Source: Rhodococcoides kyotonense (GTDB lineage Bacteria > Actinomycetota > Actinomycetes > Mycobacteriales > Mycobacteriaceae). From it: a DNA stretch of 64,000 nt. Numbering within the stretch: position 1 is the first letter of the stretch; each line of letters opens with the position of its first letter. The position numbers were made by a program, and so were the translations under genes. Below are positions 17,078 through 25,051 of the stretch, one piece after another. The notes under the pieces were generated by a model that searched no databases, was not told the origin of the DNA, and saw nothing but the letters and a program-made list of their open reading frames with translations. The stretch is taken from contig NZ_FZOW01000015.1 in NCBI RefSeq assembly GCF_900188125.1, positions 62,001 through 126,000 on the forward strand, in the 5' to 3' direction.

Positions 17078-17599
17078 CTACGCCAATGGCCCGTCCTTCG
17101 CAGCCGGGAAGTAATCCTGGCCGATCCCGGACTCCCTGCCCGGGATGAGGGCCGATCGCTGCCAACTCATGACGGTCTCTCCGCCTTGATTCAGTCCGCG
17201 AGTGCGCATCTCGACGATCCCGTAACCCGGCCGTGATGCACTGGGGCGCGAACCCGTGCAGACACTCTCTGCGTAGATGGTGTCTCCGACATACACAGGG
17301 CGTGTGAGCGCCAGGTCGGTCAATCCGAGGTTGGCTACCGCGTTCTGGCTCATGTCGAGCACCGAGAGACCGAGAACCAAGGCAATGGTCAGCCCTGAAT
17401 TCACGAGAATCTTGCCCTGAGACACCGGATTTCGCGACGCATAGTCCGCATTGAAGTGGTTCTGATTCAAATTACAGGTGAGGAGCGTGAACCAGGTGCA
17501 GTCAGCTTCGTTGATCGTACGACCCAACGGGTGCTGATATACGTCCCCGACCGCGAAGTCTTCGAAGTAGCGTCCGAGCCCTGCCTTATGCATAGTCAT
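17078..17599 (-). CDS. MaoC-family hydratase, mesaconyl/itaconyl-CoA hydratase-like
   Basis: This is a 173-residue hot-dog protein. The segment RYFEDFAVGDVYQHPLGRTINEAD followed by LLTCNLNQNHFNADYA carries the catalytic hydratase-2 Asn/His arrangement in the form typical of mesaconyl-C1-CoA and itaconyl-CoA hydratases. The start ATG at 17599 (or ATG 17593) has no recognisable ribosome site and lies only about five bases from operator-like site F, so the message may be leaderless. It stands directly upstream of the CaiB gene. With CaiB and the CitE lyases it could complete a CoA-transfer, hydration, cleavage sequence (inference). Confidence 0.87.
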   Translation of the reverse strand: MTMHKAGLGRYFEDFAVGDVYQHPLGRTINEADCTWFTLLTCNLNQNHFNADYASRNPVSQGKILVNSGLTIALVLGLSVLDMSQNAVANLGLTDLALTRPVYVGDTIYAESVCTGSRPSASRPGYGIVEMRTRGLNQGGETVMSWQRSALIPGRESGIGQDYFPAAKDGPLA

Positions 17600-17603
17600 T
17601 GTG

Positions 17604-17622
17604 TATAGGTACCATAGATATA
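17604..17622. promoter_or_regulatory. operator-like site F, upstream of MaoC
   Basis: TATAGGTACCATAGATATA is the weakest of the six sites: the TATAG and CATA halves are spaced around GGTACC rather than joined as TATAGCTATA. It lies immediately upstream of the MaoC start. Confidence 0.35.
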
Positions 17623-17935
17623 GTTAAACCCTGTTGGCTTCGGTCAACACACCGATGAGTCACACAGGAACGGCATCCGAGCGACACCTATAAGTCCGGT
17701 CCGGTGGCCGATGGGGCACTCAGTCATGCCCGTGCACCTGCGCATCCCCTACGCTCGGACTACTCGAGAACACTCACCGTCGGATCGAAGAAAACTCGCC
17801 CCTTCCCCTTCTCGTTGCGGTGATGGGAGTATGTGAGCTCGCGGACAAAGCCCTTCGAAATGCGCACCCCCGGTGCGGGCGGTTACAGCTCCCTGCCGAC
17901 CGATCAACCAAGTCACCGAGTTCGTCGATAATCGA
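17623..17935. other. non-coding stretch before the aldehyde dehydrogenase remnant
   Basis: No reading frame with protein-like sequence, strong hairpin or repeat stands out here. It separates the MaoC promoter from a degraded gene and may itself be decayed coding sequence. Confidence 0.4.
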
Positions 17936-17939
17936 CATC

Positions 17940-18684
17940 AAGCTGCTGTTTTGCTCGAGGCTTCGGAGCTCAAACCGCTAGCCGCTCTGATGCTCGCGCG
18001 ATTGAGCGACGAGTGCGGCCCATCCCGGTGTAGTCAACATCGTCCCGGGCTTCGATCACAGCGCGGAAGCCGCTCGGGCACGGCACACCGTGCCGACAAG
18101 ATCGCGCTGATCGGCGCGGTCGAGACCGGCCACTTCATCGGCCATGCCGCCGTCGACACGATGAAACGCGTGAGCCTGGAACTCGGAGGAAATCGCCGAC
18201 TTTCGTGCTGGCCGACGCCGACGTCGCTAACCAGGGAGTGTGCCACGCACCCTTAACCAATATGGGCTGGCGAGGTGTGGACTACGGAGTCCCGAGCAAT
18301 TCGTGCACGCGGACCTCTGCAATCAGGTGCTCGCAAGGATCGTCGGACGCATCGACGCGCTCGAGGTCGACACCGGCTTTGCATCGGGAATCGATATGGG
18401 CCACTGATCAGCGCAGCACACCGCGACAAGGTCGATGGACTCGTTCAGCGGGCCATTGCCGATGGCGCACTGGTGCATTCAGCTTCCAAAAGTGTTGCCT
18501 CGGAGACTTTCTTCTATCCTCCCACGGTCGTAGTCGACGCATCACGCACATCGGAGATCTCGACGCAGGAAGTCTTCGGACCGGTCCTCGTCGATCATCG
18601 ATACACCGACGACGACATCGCGGCCTTGGCGAACGACTCCGGGTTCGGCTTGGCTGCAGGGATTTTCGGTCGAGACCTCGGGTG
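17940..18684 (+). pseudogene. aldehyde dehydrogenase remnant (multiple frameshifts, both ends missing)
   Basis: Joining frames gives recognisable aldehyde dehydrogenase sequence: LEASELKPLAALMLARLSDE, then PGVVNIVPGFDHSAEAA, DKIALIGAVETGHFIGHAA, VDTMKRVSLELGG, FVLADADVANQGVCHA, EQFVHADL and GPLISAAHRDKVDGLVQ, ending in STQEVFGPVLVDHR and FGLAAGIFGRDL. At least four changes of frame are needed, the N-terminal third is absent, and the text stops before the C-terminal strand. The catalytic Cys region is disturbed. The gene is therefore dead. Two intact but different aldehyde dehydrogenases lie at 31087-32553 and 42131-43603. Confidence 0.85.
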
Positions 18685-18788
18685 ATCATGCGACTGACAG
18701 ATGCGCGCGATGCAGGAAGCGTGGGGAGTGCCGATCCAAAACGCCTGAAACCAGAAGTGCCTCAAGTTCCGTTGACGACCGCTCCCAG

Positions 18789-19151
18789 CTATGGATTCTG
18801 CTGCTTGTTCGAAGGAGAGATCGTCCTGTAAACCGCTCGTGTGAGGTTGCTGGTTTCCGGGAGAATCCGACGAGTCCACGGGCTCGGGCTGGCAATCTTT
18901 CGGTATTCCGGAGTTTCAAGGACCTGAGGATCGTCCAGGACATAAAGCGCAAGGTATCGCGGACTTCCCTCAACGGCCTGAAATCGTGCGCCCCATTGAA
19001 ATCCAGGGCATGCCATACGCTCCGGAAAGTGTTCTTCCCAGTACCACTTGTTGAACTCCTCTTCGCACTCCGGAGCGACATCCATCGAGGCGAGCAGCAG
19101 CCCGGAACCTTGCAGGGAGTACGTTCGATGCGCGCTGGACAAATCTGTCAT
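18789..19151 (-). CDS. EthD-like / dimeric alpha-beta barrel small protein
   Basis: This 120-residue protein contains EEEFNKWYWEEHFPERMACPGF followed by the RYLALYVLDDPQVLETPEY strand-helix pattern seen in small ferredoxin-like (DABB/EthD-type) proteins linked to degradation clusters. Such proteins may be cofactor-free enzymes or accessory factors; the exact role is unknown. Its ATG at 19151 shares one base with the TAA of the upstream hydrolase (TAATG), so the two are translationally coupled. It is the last gene of the minus-strand set that begins with the dehydroquinase-like gene. Confidence 0.8.
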   Translation of the reverse strand: MTDLSSAHRTYSLQGSGLLLASMDVAPECEEEFNKWYWEEHFPERMACPGFQWGARFQAVEGSPRYLALYVLDDPQVLETPEYRKIASPSPWTRRILPETSNLTRAVYRTISPSNKQQNP

Positions 19152-19987
19152 TAGCTTTCCATTCCAATCTGCCTTGAATTATCAGGCTCGCGCCAACGGT
19201 TTTGAAGCAGCGCAGCAATTTCGTCTGCGTGATCAAGCAGCAATTGATGGGTACCGCCGGCGATGACAACCGGCGGGCGCTTCGAGCCGGAAACCCGAGC
19301 GAGTTCAGCGACCACAGCGGGAGGTGTCGAGACATCGTCTTCTCCTGCGATACACAGGGTGTCGATTGCCGTTGGAATGGGCCCCGGTGTCGCGAACGAT
19401 TCCATCGCGGCCCAGCTAGCGGCCCAACTCTCGGGGTTCATCTCGCGTAGAACCTGAGCGGCGTACTCCACTGAGGCGCTGGGACCAGCGAGTGCATGTC
19501 CCGAAAACCACCTGGCCAAGGTTTCATCGACTACTGCCGCCATACCGGACCGTCTCGCGGAATTCCCTCGAACTCCGATACCAGGCACTGCGGTTGGTGG
19601 ACCGGCGATGAGGGTGACACTCGACCACATCTCCGGGTGGGTGGCTGTGGCGATGCGCGCGACTACTGATCCCATCGACGTCCCGACAAGGTGTACGCGT
19701 TCTCCTCGAAGCTGTCGGGCGAGTTCGACGACGTCGGCGGCCATCCGGCCGAGGTCGATAGTGTGTACCGGCGCATCGGATGCCCCGTGCCCTCGGAGGT
19801 CCGGTGCAAATGTCTCGAACTCGCCTGTTTCGGCTAGCCCCAATCCCAGCGGGCCAAAGGATCTGCCGTCCAGTCCCAGTGAGTGCAACCCGATTACCTT
19901 TGATGCAGCGTCACCGGTGCCGTAGCGATGGACGAGGGTGCATGCGCTGCCCAAGTCCATCGCTTGGCTTGTAGTGCTCACCATCAT
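19151..19987 (-). CDS. alpha/beta hydrolase, enol-lactonase-like
   Basis: The 278-residue protein has LHSLGLDGRSF (oxyanion side), FAPDLRGHGASDAP, the nucleophile elbow GTSMGS, a late acidic position in IAGEDDVSTPP and the catalytic-His segment GGTHQLLLDHADE. The layout is like 3-oxoadipate enol-lactonase and related ring-fission hydrolases. It overlaps the transporter gene by four bases (ATGA) and the EthD-like gene by one. A cyclic ester or enol-lactone is a plausible substrate (inference). Confidence 0.85.
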   Translation of the reverse strand: MMVSTTSQAMDLGSACTLVHRYGTGDAASKVIGLHSLGLDGRSFGPLGLGLAETGEFETFAPDLRGHGASDAPVHTIDLGRMAADVVELARQLRGERVHLVGTSMGSVVARIATATHPEMWSSVTLIAGPPTAVPGIGVRGNSARRSGMAAVVDETLARWFSGHALAGPSASVEYAAQVLREMNPESWAASWAAMESFATPGPIPTAIDTLCIAGEDDVSTPPAVVAELARVSGSKRPPVVIAGGTHQLLLDHADEIAALLQNRWREPDNSRQIGMES

Positions 19988-21306
19988 CTGGCGTGTGTTG
20001 TCGGGTTCGATGCTTCCGCCTTAACGGATTTCCATTTGCTTGCCCGAGTGAGCGCAAAGGTACAGGCGAACGCAACGACGGAGACTACGACGATGTAGCC
20101 GGTTATTGCCCAGGTCGAGCCAGTCGTGTTCATCAGGAGTTGCGCGACGAAGGGGGCCGTGCCGCCGATGATGGTGGTCGGGAGAGCTTGAGTCAGTGCG
20201 ACCCCGGTGTAGCGGGCCAGCGGCGGGAACTGATCGGAGAACACGCCTGCTTGAGGTGCCTGTATCGGGGCGTGAGCAAGTGCGAGGTACAGAGTGAATG
20301 CAATTCCGACGATCACCACCGAACCTTGATCGAGCAGTGTGAAAAAGAAAGTAGAGATCACCACTGCCGCGGTGATACCGGTCAGCAGTACCGCTCGGGG
20401 GCCGAATTTGTCGGCAAACCACCCTGCACCTCCGATGCACGCTGTGTAGATGACCGAAGCGATCATCAGCGCATTGAGAACGGATGTGCGCGGGAGTCCA
20501 CCGTCGTTGACGGCGTAACTGAGCCCGAACGTCGAGATAGTGTAGTAGACAACGTTGCCCGCAGCGGCAACTCCTGTGCCGAGCGCAATCGGTCGCCAAT
20601 GGTTGCGTAGGATCGATCCGAGCGAAGGCTTTGTGGTTGCAACGGATTTGGCCTTGACGAACTCAGCGCTGTCTGTTATCTGCCGCCTGATCCAGTACGT
20701 CAAACCGAACAACACAATGCTGAAGAGGAAAGGTAGTCGCCAGCCCCACGTCAGGAAGTTGTCACCGGAGATACTCGAGCTGATGCTGGTGGCCAAAGTC
20801 GCCAGGACGATACCGAAGGCACCCATCTGCACGATGCTGCCCATCATGTAGCGGCGCCCAGGCTTGGCGTGTTCGACCAGAGTCAGTGCTGCACCGGCCC
20901 ACTCTCCACCGAGCGCTAGTCCCTGCAGCATCCGGAAGATCACCAGGAGAAGTGGAGCGAAGACGCCGATCTGTTCGTAGGTCGGGAGTACGCCGATGCC
21001 AAGGCTTGCGGCAGCCATGAGCGACAGCGAAAAAACGAGCGTTCGCTGTCGCCCTATGCGGTCACCGAGCCGACCCAGCAGGATGCTTCCGAGTGGCCTG
21101 GCCAGGAATCCGACCGCCAGGGTCGCGAAGGACGCAAGCAATCCGGCCCCGGACGAGTATGTGGGAAAAAATACTTCGTTGAAGACCAAGGCGGCCATCG
21201 TGCTGTAGAGCAGGAAGTCGTATAGCTCGATGGTGCTGGCGGCGAAGCCTGCGAGAGCCGCGCGGCGCTGCATGCTCGTGGAATTGGGTGTGACTGTGTC
21301 ATTCAT
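19984..21306 (-). CDS. MFS transporter, metabolite:H+ symporter (MHS) type (second copy)
   Basis: This is a 440-residue transporter with about twelve membrane segments. It has the MHS hallmarks TIELYDFLLYS near residue 20, LLGRLGDRIGRQR in the loop 2-3 region, GGEWAGAALTLVEHA and ADKFGPRAVL in the second half. It is only distantly similar to the transporter at 667-2031. Its place between the dehydroquinase-like and hydrolase genes, in one overlapping set, suggests that it imports their substrate, perhaps a hydroxylated cyclic acid as in ShiA-type shikimate carriers (inference). Confidence 0.9.
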   Translation of the reverse strand: MNDTVTPNSTSMQRRAALAGFAASTIELYDFLLYSTMAALVFNEVFFPTYSSGAGLLASFATLAVGFLARPLGSILLGRLGDRIGRQRTLVFSLSLMAAASLGIGVLPTYEQIGVFAPLLLVIFRMLQGLALGGEWAGAALTLVEHAKPGRRYMMGSIVQMGAFGIVLATLATSISSSISGDNFLTWGWRLPFLFSIVLFGLTYWIRRQITDSAEFVKAKSVATTKPSLGSILRNHWRPIALGTGVAAAGNVVYYTISTFGLSYAVNDGGLPRTSVLNALMIASVIYTACIGGAGWFADKFGPRAVLLTGITAAVVISTFFFTLLDQGSVVIVGIAFTLYLALAHAPIQAPQAGVFSDQFPPLARYTGVALTQALPTTIIGGTAPFVAQLLMNTTGSTWAITGYIVVVSVVAFACTFALTRASKWKSVKAEASNPTTHAR

Positions 21307-21331
21307 GTCGCGCTTCCGGGTAGGGAGAATT

Positions 21332-21871
21332 TTACTTCTCGGTCGGGGCTAGGAAATCGACATCGTCGAGTGACAGCGCGAGAGACACCAGCGCACCGAC
21401 ATAACTGTACTGCCGCATCCCCATGCACACGCCAGTAGCCGTGGGCGTGAAAACTGATTCGGCGCGCCCGAAGATGGGTCCCCGCGATGACGTCGCGCTG
21501 CCTTCGGCGTTGGCGAAATGGACCTCTACGTACGGCCTCTGCGTCTCCAGCAGAGCGTGCCGGGTCGCCGACCCATGGATTGTCAGGCCAGCGGGGTTGA
21601 TGACGTAAGCGTCGGTGTGTGCAGCCGATCCGTGGATGTACTCGAGGATCGCCCCCTCGTAGTTCGAGGAGAAGATTTCGAGTTCCACGCCGAGTGTTTC
21701 CGCCCAACCGGCAACGAATTTGTGCAGCGATTCGAGCGACTCGATGGGGCCGTACATGCGTTTGCTCCGTGCACCGAGGTTGGACATGTTGGGCCCATCG
21801 ATCAGGGCAATGCGATGGCGGCGGGCCGCCACCGGACGCAGAAGCGAGGTTGCTGGTTCTGTGCTGTTCAC
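21332..21871 (-). CDS. type II 3-dehydroquinate dehydratase-like protein with altered active site
   Basis: The 179-residue protein starts at the GTG at 21871, preceded by AAAGGA; a longer frame to ATG 21946 would run into an operator. It keeps the AroQ pattern: DGPN at 25-28, GARSKRMYGP with the Arg/Tyr pair (Arg35, Tyr40), EIFSSNYEGAILEYIH, YVINPAGLT and YVEVHFAN. Two active-site segments differ from AroQ. The usual THTSVA reads TIHGSA, and the conserved RExFR that closes over the substrate is replaced by a longer SATSSRGPIFGR stretch. It may therefore dehydrate another cyclic beta-hydroxy ketone rather than serve shikimate synthesis. Confidence 0.8.
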   Translation of the reverse strand: MNSTEPATSLLRPVAARRHRIALIDGPNMSNLGARSKRMYGPIESLESLHKFVAGWAETLGVELEIFSSNYEGAILEYIHGSAAHTDAYVINPAGLTIHGSATRHALLETQRPYVEVHFANAEGSATSSRGPIFGRAESVFTPTATGVCMGMRQYSYVGALVSLALSLDDVDFLAPTEK

Positions 21872-21935
21872 GATGTTCCTTTGTTTGAGGGTTCTGTGAT
21901 GCCCCGCTATGCAAAAGCTTCCGATAGGTCGATCA

Positions 21936-21947
21936 AGTGTCGACACT
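21936..21947. promoter_or_regulatory. palindromic operator AGTGTCGACACT (copy 1)
   Basis: A perfect 12-bp palindrome 65 bp upstream of the dehydroquinase-like gene start. A second copy with one end base changed lies at 22134-22145. TGTCGACA is a typical shape for FCD-type GntR operators, and such a regulator is encoded at 25048-25812. Confidence 0.55.
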
Positions 21948-22099
21948 AAGTAGATCTTGACAGCTTCACCTGCGGGCTGCTTGCTGCATCACTGCCGCGA
22001 TAAATGGAGAGGTGAGTCACACATCTACCTGCGATGAGGACAGTTATACCTGATAGATTCGCCGAAGTGAAGCCCTCCATTAGCGGCTCACTCAATCGA

Positions 22100-22145
22100 G
22101 ACACGTGTCGATGGCGATCCGACAATGCGGCAAAGTGTCGACACA
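22100..22145. promoter_or_regulatory. second operator AGTGTCGACACA and adjacent GACACGTGTC palindrome
   Basis: The copy AGTGTCGACACA (22134-22145) lies 74 bp before the DUF35 gene. A separate perfect 10-bp palindrome GACACGTGTC (22100-22109) stands 25 bp away. Together with copy 1 they occupy the 347-bp divergent promoter region, which otherwise shows no gene. Confidence 0.5.
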
Positions 22146-22218
22146 ATTAGGCTTCCGGGGCTAACATCGGATCACCGTCCCCTGGGTATCTCAGCCCACA
22201 TTCGTAGGAGCATTCGTA

Positions 22219-22635
22219 GTGACAAGCACCCGATCAGCGGCCCCGTCCCAACCCTTCTCGGATACACATTGGGTCGGCCGGCTGCCCGCGGCTTCTTCCC
22301 CCGATGGACCTCGACTCGCCGGTGTCCAGTGCGTCCGGTGCCGTACGCGGTTCTACCCACCCCGACCTGTCTGCACAGAGTGCCTCTCGGAGGAGATGGA
22401 ACCTCACCTTGTGGGACCACTCGGCACTCTGTACTCCTGGACCACCGTTCACGTTTCGACGTCTCGCCAGGTCCCGTACACGATCGGTTATGTCGATTTT
22501 CCGGGTGACCTGCGGGTACTCGGCGAGATCGGAGGGGAAATAGACAGCTTGTCCATGGATGCGACCGTGACGCTGCGCGCGGATGCGGACGGCACCTGGT
22601 CCTTCAGCCCGATCGCTACAGGAGACTTCCGATGA
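22219..22635 (+). CDS. DUF35 OB-fold / zinc-ribbon protein
   Basis: The 138-residue protein starts at a GTG with AGGAG upstream. A zinc ribbon (Cys38, Cys41, Cys52, Cys55: CVRC and CTEC) is followed by an OB-fold with LGTLYSWTTVHVSTS, VPYTIGYVDFPGDLRVLGEI and ATVTLRADADG. DUF35 proteins bind acyl-CoA and form complexes with non-decarboxylating thiolase-fold enzymes. The stop overlaps the start of the thiolase gene (ATGA), so the two very probably form one complex. It is the first gene of the plus-strand operon DUF35, thiolase, CaiB, GntR. Confidence 0.88.
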   Translation: MTSTRSAAPSQPFSDTHWVGRLPAASSPDGPRLAGVQCVRCRTRFYPPRPVCTECLSEEMEPHLVGPLGTLYSWTTVHVSTSRQVPYTIGYVDFPGDLRVLGEIGGEIDSLSMDATVTLRADADGTWSFSPIATGDFR

Positions 22636-23777
22636 ACAGCGTCCATGTAGTCGGCGCCGGAATGATTGCCTTCGGCCGACACAAGGAGTCGACGTACTCG
22701 GGACTGGCAGTCCCGGCAGTCCTGGCGGCATTGAAGTCGTCAGGTATCGACCGTAAAGAGATCGATTCGGTGTTCTGCGCAAGTAGCTTCGCCGGATTGC
22801 TACCGGGACAGCGCGTGACGAGAGACCTTGGCATAGCGGGGATTCCTGTCGTCAATGTCGAGAACGCGTGCTCCGGTGGCGCAACGGCGCTTCACCTTGC
22901 CCACGCTGCCGTCGCCCAGGGCAAGAGCCGCATCGCTCTTGTCGTCGGCGTAGAGAAGTTGACTCAGTTCGGCGGCGGTGCCATACCGCTGTCCAGCGAA
23001 GATGTCGAGGCTCGGGCTGGACTCGTGATGCCTGCCGTGTACGCAATGCGCGCACGGCGGTACATGCACGAACGCGGCGCCAGCGAACAGGACCTGGCCG
23101 AGGTCGCTGTCAAGGCCCGTCGACACGGAGCATTGAATCCGTACGCTCGGTTCCAGTCCGAGACGACAGTTGACGAGGTTCTCACTTCGCGACCCATTGC
23201 AGACCCGCTGACGTTGCTCCAGTGCTGCCCAACTTGCGACGGTGCCGCCGCAGTCCTGGTGGTGTCCGACGATGTTCGTCGAACTCTTTCCCAGGCAGCC
23301 ATTCGGATCATGTCCTCGGTGCTCCACTCGGGAAGTCTGGCGCTCGGCTATCGGGACATGCTGCGACCCGAAATAACCATGCACAGTGCGCGCGATGCGT
23401 ACGCAGACGCAGGGCTGACCGCCACTGACCTCGACGTAGTCGAACTCCACGATGCGTTCACCGTCGCGGAACTCGTCTACTACGAAGCCCTGGGTTTGTG
23501 CGAAACGGGAGAAGCCGTCGAAATGCTCCGATCGGGTGCCACATCGCTCGGTGGCGAGGTCGCTGTCAACCCAGGGGGTGGCCTGCTCTCTCGCGGTCAC
23601 CCGGTAGGGGCCTCTGGCGTCGCGCAGGTCGCGGAAGTCTTCTGGCAGCTCACCGATCAAGCAGGTGAACGTCAGGTCGCCAACGCCCGTCACGCAATGA
23701 CCCACGTCACCGGAGGCGGACTGTCGTGGCTGGACCACGGATCATGCTGTATTCACATTTTCGAAGGCGAGGCATAG
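22632..23777 (+). CDS. thiolase family protein (SCP2/lipid-transfer type)
   Basis: The 381-residue protein has the nucleophilic-Cys region VENACSGGATALH (Cys80) intact, DVVELHDAFTVAE in the middle, and NPGGGLLSRGHPVGASGVAQ near the C-terminus with the catalytic His of SCP2-type thiolases. Unlike the fused enzyme at 54697-56367 it keeps the Cys, so a true thiolysis (3-oxoacyl-CoA + CoA) is possible. It is overlapped by the DUF35 partner gene upstream and followed two bases later by the CaiB gene. Confidence 0.9.
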   Translation: MNSVHVVGAGMIAFGRHKESTYSGLAVPAVLAALKSSGIDRKEIDSVFCASSFAGLLPGQRVTRDLGIAGIPVVNVENACSGGATALHLAHAAVAQGKSRIALVVGVEKLTQFGGGAIPLSSEDVEARAGLVMPAVYAMRARRYMHERGASEQDLAEVAVKARRHGALNPYARFQSETTVDEVLTSRPIADPLTLLQCCPTCDGAAAVLVVSDDVRRTLSQAAIRIMSSVLHSGSLALGYRDMLRPEITMHSARDAYADAGLTATDLDVVELHDAFTVAELVYYEALGLCETGEAVEMLRSGATSLGGEVAVNPGGGLLSRGHPVGASGVAQVAEVFWQLTDQAGERQVANARHAMTHVTGGGLSWLDHGSCCIHIFEGEA

Positions 23778-23779
23778 AG

Positions 23780-25051
23780 ATGTCAGAGGAGAACCACGAC
23801 GCACGCCCCACCGGTCCGCTTTCCAAAATCATTGTGCTCGATCTGACGACATTTTTGTCAGGCCCGTCAGCGACGCAACTGCTCGGCGACCTCGGCGCGG
23901 ATGTGATCAAGCTCGAACCGCTCTGTGGAGACATGACACGGACCATCCCGCCGTACAGCGTCGGCCCGGACAGTGCGTACTACCTCGCCAACAACCGCAA
24001 CAAGCGATGCATCGCAGTCGATCTCAAGCGAGAAGCAGGCCATAGGATCCTGACATCGTTACTCGACCAGGTCGACGTGGTGGTCGAGAACTTCCGGCCT
24101 GGTGTCCTCGAGCGCCTTGGCTTGGACGTCGACGCAATCCAGGCCGAGCGCCCCGCTCTCATCTGGGTGTCGATCAGCGGGTTCGGTCAGGACGGGCCGA
24201 TGTCGCGCCTTCCTGCATACGACATGATCGTCCAGGCACAATCCGGAGTGATGAGTCTGACCGGCGAACCGGGTGGCCCTCCAGTACGACTGGGAATCCC
24301 CGCCGGCGACGTCGTAGCCGGCCTCTACTCAGTGATCGGACTGCTGGCAGCGCTGATAGCGCGCAAAGAATCCGGTCGCGGACGTTGGGTCGACGCAGCA
24401 ATGCTCGACGGCCAACTCGCGATGCTGTCGTACCAAGCTGTATACAGCATGGTCGGAAACATGACACCCGGACCGCAGGGCAGTAGGCATGATTCGATTC
24501 CTACCTATCGAACGTTCACCGGTTCCGACAGCCGCGAATTTGCAGTCACCGCAAACACCGAACGAATGTGGCACGCATTGTGCGAGGCGATAGGTGTGCC
24601 CGATCTTCCCCTCGACGAACGGTTCCACTCCCCAGCCCGTCGTTTGGCCAACCGAGAAGCCCTGTGGGAGATAGTCGAACCACGGTTTCTGTCCACAACA
24701 GCAGCAGAGTGGGTGTCGATCCTCAACGCCAAGGGAGTCCCGGCAGGTCTGATCAAGACCGTGCCCGAGGCCCTGGCTGATGCCCGAGATGCCGACCGAG
24801 GGATGGTGCGACGGATGACCCACGCCGATGGCCGCACGGTCGAAGTGCTCGGCAGCCCCGTCATGTTCCGCAACGAAGACCCTCCAGAATTTCGCTACCC
24901 TCCAGCGCTCGGCGAACATTCCGAGCAGGTCCTGACAGAGCTGCTCGGATACGCCCCTGAGGAGATACGACTTCTCACCGAAGCCGGAGTCGTCGTGTCT
25001 CCGAACGCGGCGACCGATGAAGCACAGTTCGCCGAGGCGGGGAACCCGTGA
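23780..25051 (+). CDS. CaiB/BaiF family CoA transferase
   Basis: The 423-residue protein starts at the ATG at 23780, two bases after the thiolase stop, with GAAGGCGAGG upstream; an earlier in-frame start at 23726 would lie inside the thiolase gene. The N-terminal SKIIVLDLTTFLSGPSATQ, LGDLGADVIKLEPLCGD and NNRNKRCIAVDLKREAG, and the later AMLDGQLAMLS (catalytic Asp) are standard. It would make the CoA ester later cleaved by the thiolase. Its TGA overlaps the GTG of the regulator gene. Confidence 0.9.
   Translation: MSEENHDARPTGPLSKIIVLDLTTFLSGPSATQLLGDLGADVIKLEPLCGDMTRTIPPYSVGPDSAYYLANNRNKRCIAVDLKREAGHRILTSLLDQVDVVVENFRPGVLERLGLDVDAIQAERPALIWVSISGFGQDGPMSRLPAYDMIVQAQSGVMSLTGEPGGPPVRLGIPAGDVVAGLYSVIGLLAALIARKESGRGRWVDAAMLDGQLAMLSYQAVYSMVGNMTPGPQGSRHDSIPTYRTFTGSDSREFAVTANTERMWHALCEAIGVPDLPLDERFHSPARRLANREALWEIVEPRFLSTTAAEWVSILNAKGVPAGLIKTVPEALADARDADRGMVRRMTHADGRTVEVLGSPVMFRNEDPPEFRYPPALGEHSEQVLTELLGYAPEEIRLLTEAGVVVSPNAATDEAQFAEAGNP

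Noticed and set aside
22800-23738. 312-codon minus-strand frame opposite the thiolase
   Set aside because: The plus strand encodes an intact thiolase with DUF35 and CaiB coupling; the opposite frame is domain-free.
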